Assembly: GCA_900543275.1 (NCBI GenBank)
Contig: UQQL01000008.1
Location: 1-44,229 of the forward strand
Direction of reading: 5' to 3'
DNA: 44,229 nucleotides
Source of the DNA: an uncultured Collinsella sp.
Lineage (GTDB): Bacteria; Actinomycetota; Coriobacteriia; Coriobacteriales; Coriobacteriaceae
The notes under the pieces were generated by a model that had not been told where the DNA came from, ran no database searches, and worked only from the letters and a program-made list of their open reading frames with translations. Shown here piece after piece: positions 1-8,390 of this stretch (position 1 is the first letter of the stretch; every line of letters begins with the position of its first letter). Both the position numbers and the translations under genes were made by a program.

Positions 1-49
1 ACGAGATTACTACGCGTCTCGTGGGCTCGGAGATGTGTATAAGAGACAG
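1..49. other. Nextera sequencing adapter (artefact)
   Basis: The first 49 bases are an Illumina Nextera i7-side adapter: the tail of the P7 primer (1-7), an 8-base index TACTACGC (8-15), then the read-2 transposase adapter ending in the mosaic end AGATGTGTATAAGAGACAG (31-49). Genomic sequence begins at 50. Reading frames that start inside it (MYKRQ...) are artefacts. Confidence 0.97.
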
Positions 50-283
50 GACGGCATCAACGTCAATATCGTTTGCCCGCTTGCTTGGACCGCTGCGCTC
101 GAGAACTTCCAGGATGCCTATCCCGAGGCGTTCAAGGCCAACGTCCACATGCCGCCGGCTGGCCACTACGGCGACGTCGAGAAGGAAATCGGCCGCGTTG
201 TCGTTCAGCTCTGCGGTCCCGACTTTAAGTATATGAACGGCGAGACCGTCACCCTCGAGGGTGGCATGGGCCAGCGTCCGTAG
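50..283 (+). CDS. Short-chain dehydrogenase/reductase, C-terminal fragment
   Basis: Only the last 77 residues are present because the contig begins at an adapter inside the gene. The fragment opens with DGINVNIVCPLAWT, which fits the segment after the SDR catalytic YxxxK (usually gIrVNxVxPgxxxT). It ends with YMNGETVTLEGGMGQRP, matching the usual SDR ending (GxxxxxDGG). The family consists of NAD(P)-dependent oxidoreductases; the Rossmann glycine motif and active site are missing, so the substrate cannot be inferred. The stop is TAG at 281-283, followed at once by a 12-bp hairpin. Confidence 0.75.
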   Translation, partial: DGINVNIVCPLAWTAALENFQDAYPEAFKANVHMPPAGHYGDVEKEIGRVVVQLCGPDFKYMNGETVTLEGGMGQRP

Positions 284-285
284 GA

Positions 286-313
286 GTTACGGCGTTTTAC
301 CAAACGCCGTAAC
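286..313. repeat. Perfect 12-bp stem-loop after the SDR gene
   Basis: GTTACGGCGTTT (286-297) pairs perfectly with AAACGCCGTAAC (302-313) around a 4-base loop, three bases after the SDR stop codon. No T tract follows, so it may be an RNA-stabilising 3' hairpin or a terminator helper. Confidence 0.6.
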
Positions 314-326
314 GGGCCGACGCTGC

Positions 327-426
327 GCGGTCACCAGAGCGACAACTTGTCATTCAAAGAGGGCGGCATGACCAGAAGGTCTATGCCGCCCTCTTTTCAT
401 GCCAATTTGTTCGCTCTGGTGACCGC
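327..426. terminator. Nested bidirectional terminator/cruciform
   Basis: An inner stem AAAGAGGGCGGCAT (356-369) / ATGCCGCCCTCTTT (383-396) is flanked by A and T runs and can terminate on both strands. It is enclosed by a perfect outer 16-bp inverted repeat GCGGTCACCAGAGCGA (327-342) / (411-426). The nested arms are more than a simple terminator needs. Confidence 0.75.
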
Positions 427-747
427 TCGCTGATGTTGTCAGAGCATCGGCGTTACCTTGACTGTTGGATGTAGTCGTTGGGGACGTTCTTAAATGACTA
501 GTCGAAAGGGACACTCTTGCCGGCACTTGGGGACAGTCCCTGAGTGCCGGCAGATTGGGGCGCTCATTTGCAAGATGGCGCTGAAGACTGTCCCCAACGT
601 CTAGTCGTTTAAGACTGTCCCCAACGACTACCCAACGACTAGCGCGGGAACCTGATCCTAATGCACTAGTTTCTGTCGAGTCGGTGCTTCTTGCGGGTTG
701 CCCGTATAATGGTTTGCGTATGAACCGCAACCAAGGAGTTCCAGTTT
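427..747. other. Intergenic region with repeat family R2 and tgt promoter area
   Basis: No convincing gene. Positions 475-645 hold a copy of repeat family R2 (separate entry). A good -10 hexamer TATAAT lies at 705-710, about 38 bases upstream of tgt, with no clear -35 at the proper spacing. A ribosome binding site AAGGAG follows at about 734-739. Confidence 0.6.
475..645. repeat. Palindromic intergenic repeat family R2, copy 1
   Basis: Contains the hairpin TGCCGGCACT (518-527) / AGTGCCGGCA (543-552) with inner GGGAC/GTCCC, plus several GTCCCCAACGACTA-type words up to 645. The same words (GCCGGCACTT, GGGACGTTCC, CCCTAACGACTAG) recur at 13022-13086 and 37334-37446. It looks like a REP-type interspersed element. 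Confidence 0.7.
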
Positions 748-1887
<1,140 letters not shown>

Positions 1888-2090
1888 GGGCGACAGACAC
1901 GCTTGCAGAGCGTGGGCAACGGCAATGGTCGGGCGCCAGCCGGTCGTCACATTCGTTGACACCGGCTGCGCGACCGCTGACCGATAGCTTGCAAGTGCTT
2001 GATGCATCGTGGGTACCATACCGAATAGTTGATGCTCGGGCGGGTGTTTGACGCATGGCGTCGACCCCGCCCGTTTTTCTTTTTCTCGAT
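1888..2090 (+). promoter_or_regulatory. Structured leader ahead of the LOG gene, possible attenuator
   Basis: The 213-base gap can fold into three elements. These are a small hairpin (CACGCT 1898-1903 / AGCGTG 1909-1914), a long imperfect hairpin (GGTCG 1927-1931 / CGACC 1971-1975 enclosing AGCCGGT 1938-1944 / ACCGGCT 1961-1967), and an intrinsic terminator at 2037-2086. The terminator ends only a few bases before the LOG ribosome binding site (AGGAG 2091-2095), so LOG transcripts must read through it. Attenuation is an inference, and I recognise no known riboswitch family. Confidence 0.4.
2037..2086 (+). terminator. Intrinsic terminator between tgt and LOG gene
   Basis: Stem CGGGCGGG (2037-2044) / CCCGCCCG (2066-2073), with an inner GACGC/GCGTC hairpin (2050-2062), followed by a T-rich run TTTTTCTTTTTC (2074-2085). 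Confidence 0.8.
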
Positions 2091-2100
2091 AGGAGTACCC

Positions 2101-2859
2101 ATGATTAAGAATGAGAACGTCGAGGGCGAGCCTGCCTACGACGAGACGTACCGCCGCGGCCCCGTGGTCATGCGCGGCCCCATGATTCCTAAGGACAACA
2201 CCTACGCCAACCTGCTGGCGCCCGAGGAGTCGACTGACTGGCTGCACGCCGACCCCTGGCGCGTGCTGCGAATTCAGGCAGAGTTTGTCGATGGCTTTGG
2301 CGCACTTGCCGAGCTTGGACCTGCGGTGACTATCTTCGGTAGCGCCCGCACGCCCAAGACCGATCCGCTCTACAAGGCGGCGCGCACCGTCGGGCGCAAG
2401 ATCGCGCAACGTGGCGTGGCGGTCATCACCGGTGGCGGCCCTGGCATCATGGAAGCGGCCAACAGGGGAGCGGCGAGTGTCAACGGCAAGTCAGTTGGCC
2501 TAGGCATTGAATTGCCGCACGAGCACGGGCTCAACAAATACGTGAACCTCGGCATGGACTTCCGCTACTTCTTTGTGCGCAAAACCATGTTCGTTAAGTA
2601 CAGCTCGGGCGCCATCGTATTTCCCGGCGGCTTTGGCACGCTCGACGAGATGTTCGAGGTTCTCACGCTGGTGCAGACGCACAAGGTCAAGCGCATGCCG
2701 CTCGTGCTGGTGGGCAGCGAGTACTGGCAGGGCCTGTTCGACTGGCTCAACGGTCCGGTGATGGACGCCGGCATGATCAGTCCGCTCGATCCGGATCTGG
2801 TACACATTACCGACGACCTCAACGAGGCCGCTGACATTGCCCTGAGCGGGCTAATGTAG
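2101..2859 (+). CDS. LOG family protein (TIGR00730, nucleotide phosphoribohydrolase-like)
   Basis: Rossmann-like LOG family enzyme, 252 residues. Characterised members cleave nucleoside 5'-monophosphates to base and ribose 5-phosphate. Diagnostic motifs are GSAR (about residue 80), VITGGGPGIMEAANRGA (about 110-126) and the signature PGGFGTLDEMFE (about 175-186). I chose ATG 2101 because TAGGAGTACCC directly precedes it; an in-frame upstream ATG at 2029 would translate through the terminator hairpin and has no ribosome binding site. Faces degV across a shared bidirectional terminator. The physiological substrate is unknown. Confidence 0.9.
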   Translation: MIKNENVEGEPAYDETYRRGPVVMRGPMIPKDNTYANLLAPEESTDWLHADPWRVLRIQAEFVDGFGALAELGPAVTIFGSARTPKTDPLYKAARTVGRKIAQRGVAVITGGGPGIMEAANRGAASVNGKSVGLGIELPHEHGLNKYVNLGMDFRYFFVRKTMFVKYSSGAIVFPGGFGTLDEMFEVLTLVQTHKVKRMPLVLVGSEYWQGLFDWLNGPVMDAGMISPLDPDLVHITDDLNEAADIALSGLM

Positions 2860-2870
2860 AGTAGCTAAAA

Positions 2871-2932
2871 TGGGACGGGGCTAAAAAGACCAGCGCGTAA
2901 CGTTACGTGCCAGTCTTTTTAGCCCCGTCCCA
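2871..2932. terminator. Bidirectional terminator between LOG gene and degV
   Basis: A perfect 20-bp inverted repeat: TGGGACGGGGCTAAAAAGAC (2871-2890) with its complement at 2913-2932. A run of A/T inside each arm serves both strands. The loop itself holds a GTAACGTTAC palindrome. It separates two convergent genes. Confidence 0.9.
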
Positions 2933-2949
2933 AATGAACTGCTTCCAAG

Positions 2950-3012
2950 TTGCGGTGGAATAGGGATTGATTTGCGGCTGATAAGCCAAAAACAGTTCCT
3001 ATTCCACCGCAA
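2950..3012. repeat. Palindromic repeat family R3, copy 1
   Basis: Arms TTGCGGTGGAATAGG (2950-2964) and CCTATTCCACCGCAA (2998-3012) are perfect 15-bp complements. The same arm sequence recurs at 6249-6311 with a different loop. It lies at the 3' side of the minus-strand degV gene (stop at 3028). Confidence 0.8.
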
Positions 3013-3027
3013 GTGGTAAAGGTGCCC

Positions 3028-3888
3028 CTAGTGGATGGGCTGGTAGCGGGGGCAGTAGCTGATGGCGATGGCGTCGACGCCTACATGGGTGGCGATGGTG
3101 CAGCCGATGGGGCCGGTGCCGGCGTCTACGTAATCCTGGCCCGCGAGTGCCTCGTTGACAAGTTCCTGCTCCTCGGCGGCGCCGGTCGTGAGCACACGCA
3201 CGCTTGAGCCCGGGTGCTCGTCCAAAAACGCGAGGCAATCTGCCATGGTGTTGGCGACGATGCGCTTGGCGCCGCGGCCCTTTTTGATGGCCTTGATCTC
3301 GCCCGATTTCCACTCCGGCGAAACGGCCAGGCGAATGTTGAGCATCTGCGTGAGCTGGCCGGCAAGCTTGGGCGCGCGGCCGTTCTTAACGAGGTTCTCG
3401 AGCGTGCGGGGAATCAGCAGCAGGTGGGCGTCGGGCAGGGCCGCGCGGATCTGCGCCTCGGTCTCGTCCAGGCTGCGGCCGTCCTCGCGCATAGCCAGCG
3501 CGTACTCCACCAGCAGGCCCTCGGCGCCCGAGCCGGTGCGCGAATCGATGCAGCGCACGTCGAGCTCGTGGGTCTCGGCGACCAGGCATGCGTTGGAATA
3601 GCAGGCGGACCACTCGCTGCACAGCGAGATAAAGATCGCGCTGTCGTGGCCATCGGCGCGTACGCGGTCAAACAGCGCCTTGAACTCGCCGGCGCTCGGC
3701 TGCGAGGTGTGCGGCAGCTGCTCGGAGCCAGCCATGCGGGCGACGTATTCCTCGGCGGTAATCTGCACCTGGTCGAGCAGGTCCTCGCCCTCGATAATCA
3801 CATGCAGCGGAATCACGTAAATGCCGAGCTCTTGGGCACGGGCGGGGGAGATGTCCGACGTGGAGTCGGTTATGATGGCAAAAGACAT
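3028..3888 (-). CDS. DegV family fatty-acid-binding protein (paralogue 1)
   Basis: 286 residues. Opens with MSFAIITDSTSDISPARAQE, the DegV signature (TDSxxD), followed by typical blocks GxxxxTSQPS (about 80), ISLCSEWSACYSNA (about 115) and KNGRAPKL (about 185). DegV/FakB proteins bind a fatty acid in a buried pocket and in several Firmicutes deliver it to a FakA kinase; no fakA gene is in this window. The start at 3888 is preceded by AAAGGTG. A longer in-frame start at 3945 adds a basic, low-complexity stretch and lacks a ribosome binding site. Transcribed divergently from the HAD gene at 4045. A second DegV protein lies at 40947-41801. Confidence 0.9.
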   Translation of the reverse strand: MSFAIITDSTSDISPARAQELGIYVIPLHVIIEGEDLLDQVQITAEEYVARMAGSEQLPHTSQPSAGEFKALFDRVRADGHDSAIFISLCSEWSACYSNACLVAETHELDVRCIDSRTGSGAEGLLVEYALAMREDGRSLDETEAQIRAALPDAHLLLIPRTLENLVKNGRAPKLAGQLTQMLNIRLAVSPEWKSGEIKAIKKGRGAKRIVANTMADCLAFLDEHPGSSVRVLTTGAAEEQELVNEALAGQDYVDAGTGPIGCTIATHVGVDAIAISYCPRYQPIH

Positions 3889-3974
3889 AATTGCACCTTT
3901 CGTTGGGGCGCGGCAGCGCCGCCTTCTGAAAGCAAAGTGCGACAAGTATAGTGGAGTTGCTCTACATTGCTAGG

Positions 3975-3996
3975 TTCAATTGTTGAATAGTCAACA
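3975..3996. promoter_or_regulatory. Overlapping palindromes in the degV/HAD divergent region
   Basis: TTCAATTGTTGAA (3975-3987) and TGTTGAATAGTCAACA (3981-3996) overlap between two divergent genes, a common place for an operator. No regulator can be assigned. Confidence 0.35.
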
Positions 3997-4044
3997 GTTT
4001 GAAGCGGTGGTGTGGAAATCATCAACTGGGGAAGAAGGGTGCCG

Positions 4045-4707
4045 ATGGCGGCATTGCAACTTTGCGAGCGGCCGGTTGTGCTGTTCGATTTTGACGGCAC
4101 GGTGGCCGATACGGGTCGGGCAGTGATGACCTCGACGCGCAAGACGCTGGCTGCGCGCGGGTTTTCGGAGACGCAGATGGGTGATCTGCGCCGCATGATC
4201 GGGCCGCCCCTGTGGAAGAGCTTTCACGACTTTTACGGCTTTTCCCGCGAGGAGTCGCTTGTGGTGGCCGACGAGTACCGCGCCTTTTTTGATGAGCTGG
4301 GACCGGAGGAGTACCCCGTGTTCGATGGGATTCCCGAGCTGCTGGATGAGTTGGCCGCCCGGGGCAAGCGTATGGCCGTGGCGACGTCACGCATGGAGGC
4401 CAAATGCATCGACATGGTGCATGAGCTTGGTCTTTCTCAGTTCGAAGCCGTGGTTGGCATGAATCCGCCGCAGGGGCGCGAGACCAAGGCCGATTCGGTT
4501 CGCGATGCCCTGGCGGCGCTCGGCGCGACGGCGGACGATGCCGTGATGATCGGCGATCGCTTTAACGACGTCGAGGGCGCGCACGCGATGGGCATGCCGT
4601 GCATCGGCATCTATTCGGGCGCGGCGGCGCCGGGTGAGCATGAGGCGGCGGGTGCCGATGCAGTGGTGCACTCGGTGGCCGAGCTTGCTAAACTTTTCTC
4701 TATCTAG
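4045..4707 (+). CDS. HAD-superfamily phosphatase, phosphoglycolate phosphatase-like
   Basis: 220 residues. HAD motif I is DFDGTVADTG (nucleophile and acid/base Asp, about residues 14-23). A helical cap follows (residues about 25-90). Motif II ATS is near 113 and motif IV GDRFNDVEGA near 172. This is the Gph/PGMB-type cap-C1 class that dephosphorylates small phosphoesters. The substrate cannot be read from sequence. ATG 4045 has AGAAGGG upstream; an in-frame GTG at 4012 is an alternative. It ends 54 bases before pepV, so the two are probably co-transcribed. Confidence 0.88.
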   Translation: MAALQLCERPVVLFDFDGTVADTGRAVMTSTRKTLAARGFSETQMGDLRRMIGPPLWKSFHDFYGFSREESLVVADEYRAFFDELGPEEYPVFDGIPELLDELAARGKRMAVATSRMEAKCIDMVHELGLSQFEAVVGMNPPQGRETKADSVRDALAALGATADDAVMIGDRFNDVEGAHAMGMPCIGIYSGAAAPGEHEAAGADAVVHSVAELAKLFSI

Positions 4708-4761
4708 GAACTAAATGTGAGGGGCGGGTACGCTTGCCGCTCATTGGTAAGGAGGCAGTCT

Positions 4762-6198
4762 ATGAATCAGGTGGAGCAGAGCGTCGCTGAGTATGTCGAC
4801 GAGGTCTGGGAAGATGTCGTCGCCGATATCGAGCAGCTGGTGAGCTATCCGTCCGTGGCAGTTTCTGCCGATGCAGAGCCCGGCGCGCCGTTTGGCCGCC
4901 CGGTCCGTGACGCGCTCGACTGTGCGCTCGGCATCGCGCAGAAGCTTGGCTATCAGACGAGCGACGACGAGGGCTATGTGGGCATTGCCGATATCCCTGG
5001 CCGCGGCGACAAGCAGCTCGCGACCATCTGCCACGTGGACGTGGTGCCCGCCGGCCCGGGCTGGAACACCGACCCGTTTGCGCTGGAGCGTCGCGAGGGC
5101 TGGCTGCTCGGCCGCGGCGTTATCGACGACAAGGGTCCGGCGGTGCTGTCACTCTACGCCGGCGCCTATCTGCTCAAGCACGGCATTACCCCGCGCTATA
5201 CTTTCCGCGCGCTGCTGGGCTGCGATGAGGAAGTGGGCATGTCCGACGTTCACCATTATCTGGAGAACCACGCAGACCCCGACTTTTTGTTTACGCCCGA
5301 TGCCGAGTTTCCGGTCTGCAATGCCGAGAAGGGCCAGTTTGGGGCGACGTTCGTGAGTCCCAAGATCGACGGCGGGCGCATCGTGTCGTGGAGCGGCTCC
5401 GAGGCGAGCAATGCCATTCCGTCGCAGTCCATCTGCGAGCTCGCGATTGCCGCCGATGAGCTGCCGGCGCCCGTTGAGAACGCCGACCGCCTGGAGATCA
5501 CGGCGCTTGATAACGGGCATGCGCAGATTTTCGCCCACGGCATTGGCGGTCATGCCTCGATGCCAGAGGGAACGATCAACGCCGTCGGGCTGATCGTGGC
5601 GTATCTGCGCGAGGCCGAGGACGCGTTTGGTGCACGCGACGAGCGCCTGCTGACGCCTGCCGAGCACGAGTTCGTCAAGTTCCTGGCCTTTGTGCATGCG
5701 GACGCCTATGGTCGCGGCCTGGGTATCGATGCGACGAGTCCGGCGTTTGGCCCGCTTACCTGCAACGCTGGCGTCATCCGCGTGGCGGATGGCCATATTG
5801 AGCAGGTCATCGACGTGCGCTTCCCCGACAGCACGAGTGCCGATACCATCCGCGAGCAGCTCGATCCGCTCGTGGGCCGTTTTGGCGTGACGTGCCGTGT
5901 GGGTCGTGCGAAGGTGCCGTTCTCGGTCTCTGCCGACGATCCGGCCGTGAAGGCGCTTATTGATACCTATAACGAGTTTACGGGCAAGCATGCTGAGCCC
6001 TTTGCCATGGGCGGCGGCACGTACGCGCGCAACTTTGCCCGCGCCGTCTCGTTTGGCCCCGAGGAGACCGGCCTGGAGCTGCCCGCATGGGGCGGCCAGA
6101 TGCACGGCCCCAATGAGTGCGCCAACGAGGAACAGCTCAAGCAGGCGCTCAAGATTTATATCGTGGCGATCTTACGTTTGAACGAGCTTGAGCTTTAA
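4762..6198 (+). CDS. pepV: M20/Sapep-family dipeptidase (PepV-like)
   Basis: 478-residue cytoplasmic metallo-dipeptidase. Metal and catalytic motifs are visible: ICHVDVVPAGPGW (His-x-Asp, about residue 90), GRGVIDDKGP (Asp ligand, about 115-124), GCDEEVGM (catalytic Glu-Glu, about 155) and TPDAEFPV (about 178). A C-terminal GGGTYARNF (about 416) is characteristic of PepV rather than of ArgE or DapE. Length matches lactobacillar PepV. A strong TAAGGAGG precedes ATG 4762; an in-frame ATG at 4717 is less likely. Followed by R3 repeat copy 2, acting as a terminator. Confidence 0.9.
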   Translation: MNQVEQSVAEYVDEVWEDVVADIEQLVSYPSVAVSADAEPGAPFGRPVRDALDCALGIAQKLGYQTSDDEGYVGIADIPGRGDKQLATICHVDVVPAGPGWNTDPFALERREGWLLGRGVIDDKGPAVLSLYAGAYLLKHGITPRYTFRALLGCDEEVGMSDVHHYLENHADPDFLFTPDAEFPVCNAEKGQFGATFVSPKIDGGRIVSWSGSEASNAIPSQSICELAIAADELPAPVENADRLEITALDNGHAQIFAHGIGGHASMPEGTINAVGLIVAYLREAEDAFGARDERLLTPAEHEFVKFLAFVHADAYGRGLGIDATSPAFGPLTCNAGVIRVADGHIEQVIDVRFPDSTSADTIREQLDPLVGRFGVTCRVGRAKVPFSVSADDPAVKALIDTYNEFTGKHAEPFAMGGGTYARNFARAVSFGPEETGLELPAWGGQMHGPNECANEEQLKQALKIYIVAILRLNELEL

Positions 6199-6245
6199 GG
6201 CTGCGGCGTTTTAACAACTTAGCACCCCTTTCGTCCGGGCTTTTT

Positions 6246-6322
6246 AAGTTGCGGTGGAATAGTTCCTAGAATGGGCCATTTGATGGCCAAGCAGGAACTA
6301 TTTCACCGCAACTTTGTTTTTA
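6246..6322 (+). terminator. Repeat family R3, copy 2, acting as terminator of pepV
   Basis: Arms AAGTTGCGGTGGAATAGTTCCT (6246-6267) and 6293-6314 pair over 22 bp with one G-U wobble, with a GGCCA/TGGCC hairpin in the loop. TGTTTTTATT follows. The arm sequence matches the repeat at 2950-3012. Confidence 0.8.
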
Positions 6323-6518
6323 TTGGTGTAAAAGGCGGGTCATGCTTGGTGGCGGGTTTGTTATCCGTTTGTAAAGGCTGGGCAGAGCTTGCGGTAAGGG
6401 TCTATCAAATGTCCGTAAGAAACCGCAGATAAGGCGGTCGTCGCCCGATCGAGACCGTATCTTTCCAAACAGCAAAGCGGGCAGGGTGCCCGCGAGTCGC
6501 ATGTATGAAAGGAAGATC
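6323..6518 (+). promoter_or_regulatory. pst promoter region with 11-bp-spaced direct repeats
   Basis: GTTTGT occurs at 6356-6361 and again at 6367-6372, an 11-bp period like that of PhoB/PhoP-type response-regulator boxes. Nothing else gene-like is seen. The ribosome binding site AAAGGAAG lies just upstream of pstS. Assignment as a PHO box is inference. Confidence 0.4.
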
Positions 6519-7457
6519 ATGCTCGATCAGGCTTATTCTCGTCGTCAGTTCCTCGGCCTCGCTGGTGGTCTTGCCAGCATCGTCGGTCTCGGTCTCGTTG
6601 GTTGCGGCGGCTCCAACGCCGCCAACACCGCTGCTGAGGGCAGCGCCGCTGCTGCCGAGTCCGTCTCCGGCGAGGTGACCTACGACGGCGCCTCCTCGTT
6701 CCAGGCTCTCGTCGAGGCTGCTGCCGAGAAGTTTATGGATGCCAATCCCGACGTCTCCGTCTCCGGTTCGGGCAACGGTTCGGGCAAGGGCCTGACCGCT
6801 GTTGCCGCCGGCACCGTTACTATCGGTAACTCCGACGTCTTCGCCGAGACCAAGCTCGAGGCCGATCAGGTCAAGAACCTCGTCGATCACGAGGTCGCCG
6901 TCGTGGGCATGGGCCCTGTCGTCTCCAAGAACGTCAAAGTCGATGACCTGTCCCTCGAGCAGCTCAAGGGCATCTTCTCCGGCCAGATCACCAACTGGAA
7001 GGAGGTCGGCGGCGACGACGCCAAGATCGTCGTCCTCAACCGCAAGGCAGGCTCCGGCACCCGCGCCACCTTCGAGGCCGCCGTCTTTGGCGACGAGGCC
7101 GTCGACTTTAAGGGCGACGCCGAGCTCGACAAGTCCGGCGACGTCCAGACTCAGATGGGCAGCACCGACAATGCCATCTCCTACCTCGACTTCTCGCACT
7201 TCGACGACTCCAAGTTCAACGCCATCAAGGTCGAGGGCGTGGAGCCCAAGAGCGCAAACGTCACCGACGACTCCTTCAAGATCTGGGCTACCGAGCACAT
7301 GTACTGCGCGAAGGACGCCGACGAGGCCACCAAGGCCTTCCTGGAGTTCATGCTTTCCGACGACGTCCAGGGCAAACTCGTCGAGGAGCAGGGCTTTATC
7401 CCCGTCTCTGCCATGAAGGTCGTCAAGGACGCCAGCGGTAAGGTCTCTGCTAAATAA
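6519..7457 (+). CDS. pstS: Phosphate ABC transporter substrate-binding lipoprotein PstS
   Basis: 312 residues. The N-terminus combines a twin-arginine-like SRRQFLGLAGG (about residues 7-17) with a lipobox LVGC (Cys about 30), suggesting a Tat-exported lipoprotein. The mature part has PstS phosphate-binding blocks: YDGASSFQ (about 53), GSGNGSGKGL (about 85) and RKAGSGTRATFE (about 174). It captures phosphate outside the membrane for PstCA. ATG 6519 follows AAAGGAAGATC; the in-frame ATG 6486 would place the arginines too deep. First gene of pstSCAB. Confidence 0.95.
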   Translation: MLDQAYSRRQFLGLAGGLASIVGLGLVGCGGSNAANTAAEGSAAAAESVSGEVTYDGASSFQALVEAAAEKFMDANPDVSVSGSGNGSGKGLTAVAAGTVTIGNSDVFAETKLEADQVKNLVDHEVAVVGMGPVVSKNVKVDDLSLEQLKGIFSGQITNWKEVGGDDAKIVVLNRKAGSGTRATFEAAVFGDEAVDFKGDAELDKSGDVQTQMGSTDNAISYLDFSHFDDSKFNAIKVEGVEPKSANVTDDSFKIWATEHMYCAKDADEATKAFLEFMLSDDVQGKLVEEQGFIPVSAMKVVKDASGKVSAK

Positions 7458-7481
7458 GCAATCGCCCCGGAAAGGTTTGCA

Positions 7482-8390
7482 ATGGCAAAACAGCTGCCAA
7501 AGCGCGAGCTTGAGAACGTGGGCCTGGGCGTCACGGGTGCGTGCGTAGCGCTCGTGACGCTTGTCGTTGCCGCGCTCATCTTTATGGTCGCCCAAAAGGG
7601 TCTCTCGGCTTTTCTCAAGGACGGCGTCTCGGTCGTCGAGTTTTTTACCGGTACCAAGTGGGACCTGGCCAACACGGCCGAAAACGGCCTGCCCTATACC
7701 GGTGCCCTGCCCCTGATCGTCACCTCGTTTGCGGTCATGGTGCTCTCCACGCTTATCGCGCTGCCCATCGCCATCGGCTCTGCCATCTTTGCGGTCGAGA
7801 TCCAGCCTAAGTTTGGCTCCAGGGTTTTTCAGCCGCTCATTGAGCTTTTGACCGGTATTCCCTCGGTCGTCTTTGGCCTGATCGGTTTTCACGTGGTCGT
7901 CGGCCTTATGAAGAGCGTTTTCCACGTGAGCACAGGCCTGGGCATCTTGCCCGGCGCCATCGTGCTGGCCGTCATGATTCTGCCGACGATGACCACGCTT
8001 TCGGTCGATGGCCTGCGCGCCGTGCCCGATAGCTACCGCCAGGGTTCGCTCGCGCTGGGCTACACCCGCTGGCAGACCATCTGGCACGTGGTGCTCAAGT
8101 CCGCCATGCCGTCGCTCATGACCGCGGTCATCCTTGGCATGACCCGCGCCTTTGGCGAAACGCTCGCCGTGCGCATGGTTATCGGCGGCATCGAGGCCAT
8201 GCCGACGTCGCTGCTGTCGCCTGCCTCGACCATTACCACCACGCTCACCACGTCCATGGCGGTCTATGCCGAGGGCTCGGCCCAGGACGACGTTCTGTGG
8301 GCGCTCGGTCTGCTGCTGATGGGCATGAGCCTCATCTTTATCCTGATCATCCACCTTATCGGCCGCAAGGGGGCGAAGGCTCGTGGCTAG
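7482..8390 (+). CDS. pstC: Phosphate ABC transporter permease PstC
   Basis: 302-residue inner-membrane permease. About six hydrophobic segments are readable, the first near residues 18-38 and the last near 275-295. The ABC-permease EAA-type loop is near residues 180-205 (RQGSLALGYTRWQTIWHVVL). GIPSVVFGLIGF (about 125) is typical of PstC. Starts 24 bases after pstS with GGAAAGG upstream, and its end overlaps pstA by 8 bases, so translation is probably coupled. Confidence 0.95.
   Translation: MAKQLPKRELENVGLGVTGACVALVTLVVAALIFMVAQKGLSAFLKDGVSVVEFFTGTKWDLANTAENGLPYTGALPLIVTSFAVMVLSTLIALPIAIGSAIFAVEIQPKFGSRVFQPLIELLTGIPSVVFGLIGFHVVVGLMKSVFHVSTGLGILPGAIVLAVMILPTMTTLSVDGLRAVPDSYRQGSLALGYTRWQTIWHVVLKSAMPSLMTAVILGMTRAFGETLAVRMVIGGIEAMPTSLLSPASTITTTLTTSMAVYAEGSAQDDVLWALGLLLMGMSLIFILIIHLIGRKGAKARG

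Noticed and set aside
1888..2100. T-box riboswitch in the LOG leader
   Set aside because: GGGTACC near 2011-2017 resembles part of the T-box core, but TGGNACC in the right context, a specifier loop and an aminoacylation-related gene are absent.
2029..2100. Longer N-terminus for the LOG protein
   Set aside because: It would translate a terminator hairpin and T tract (RPRPFFFFS), while a strong AGGAG lies before ATG 2101.
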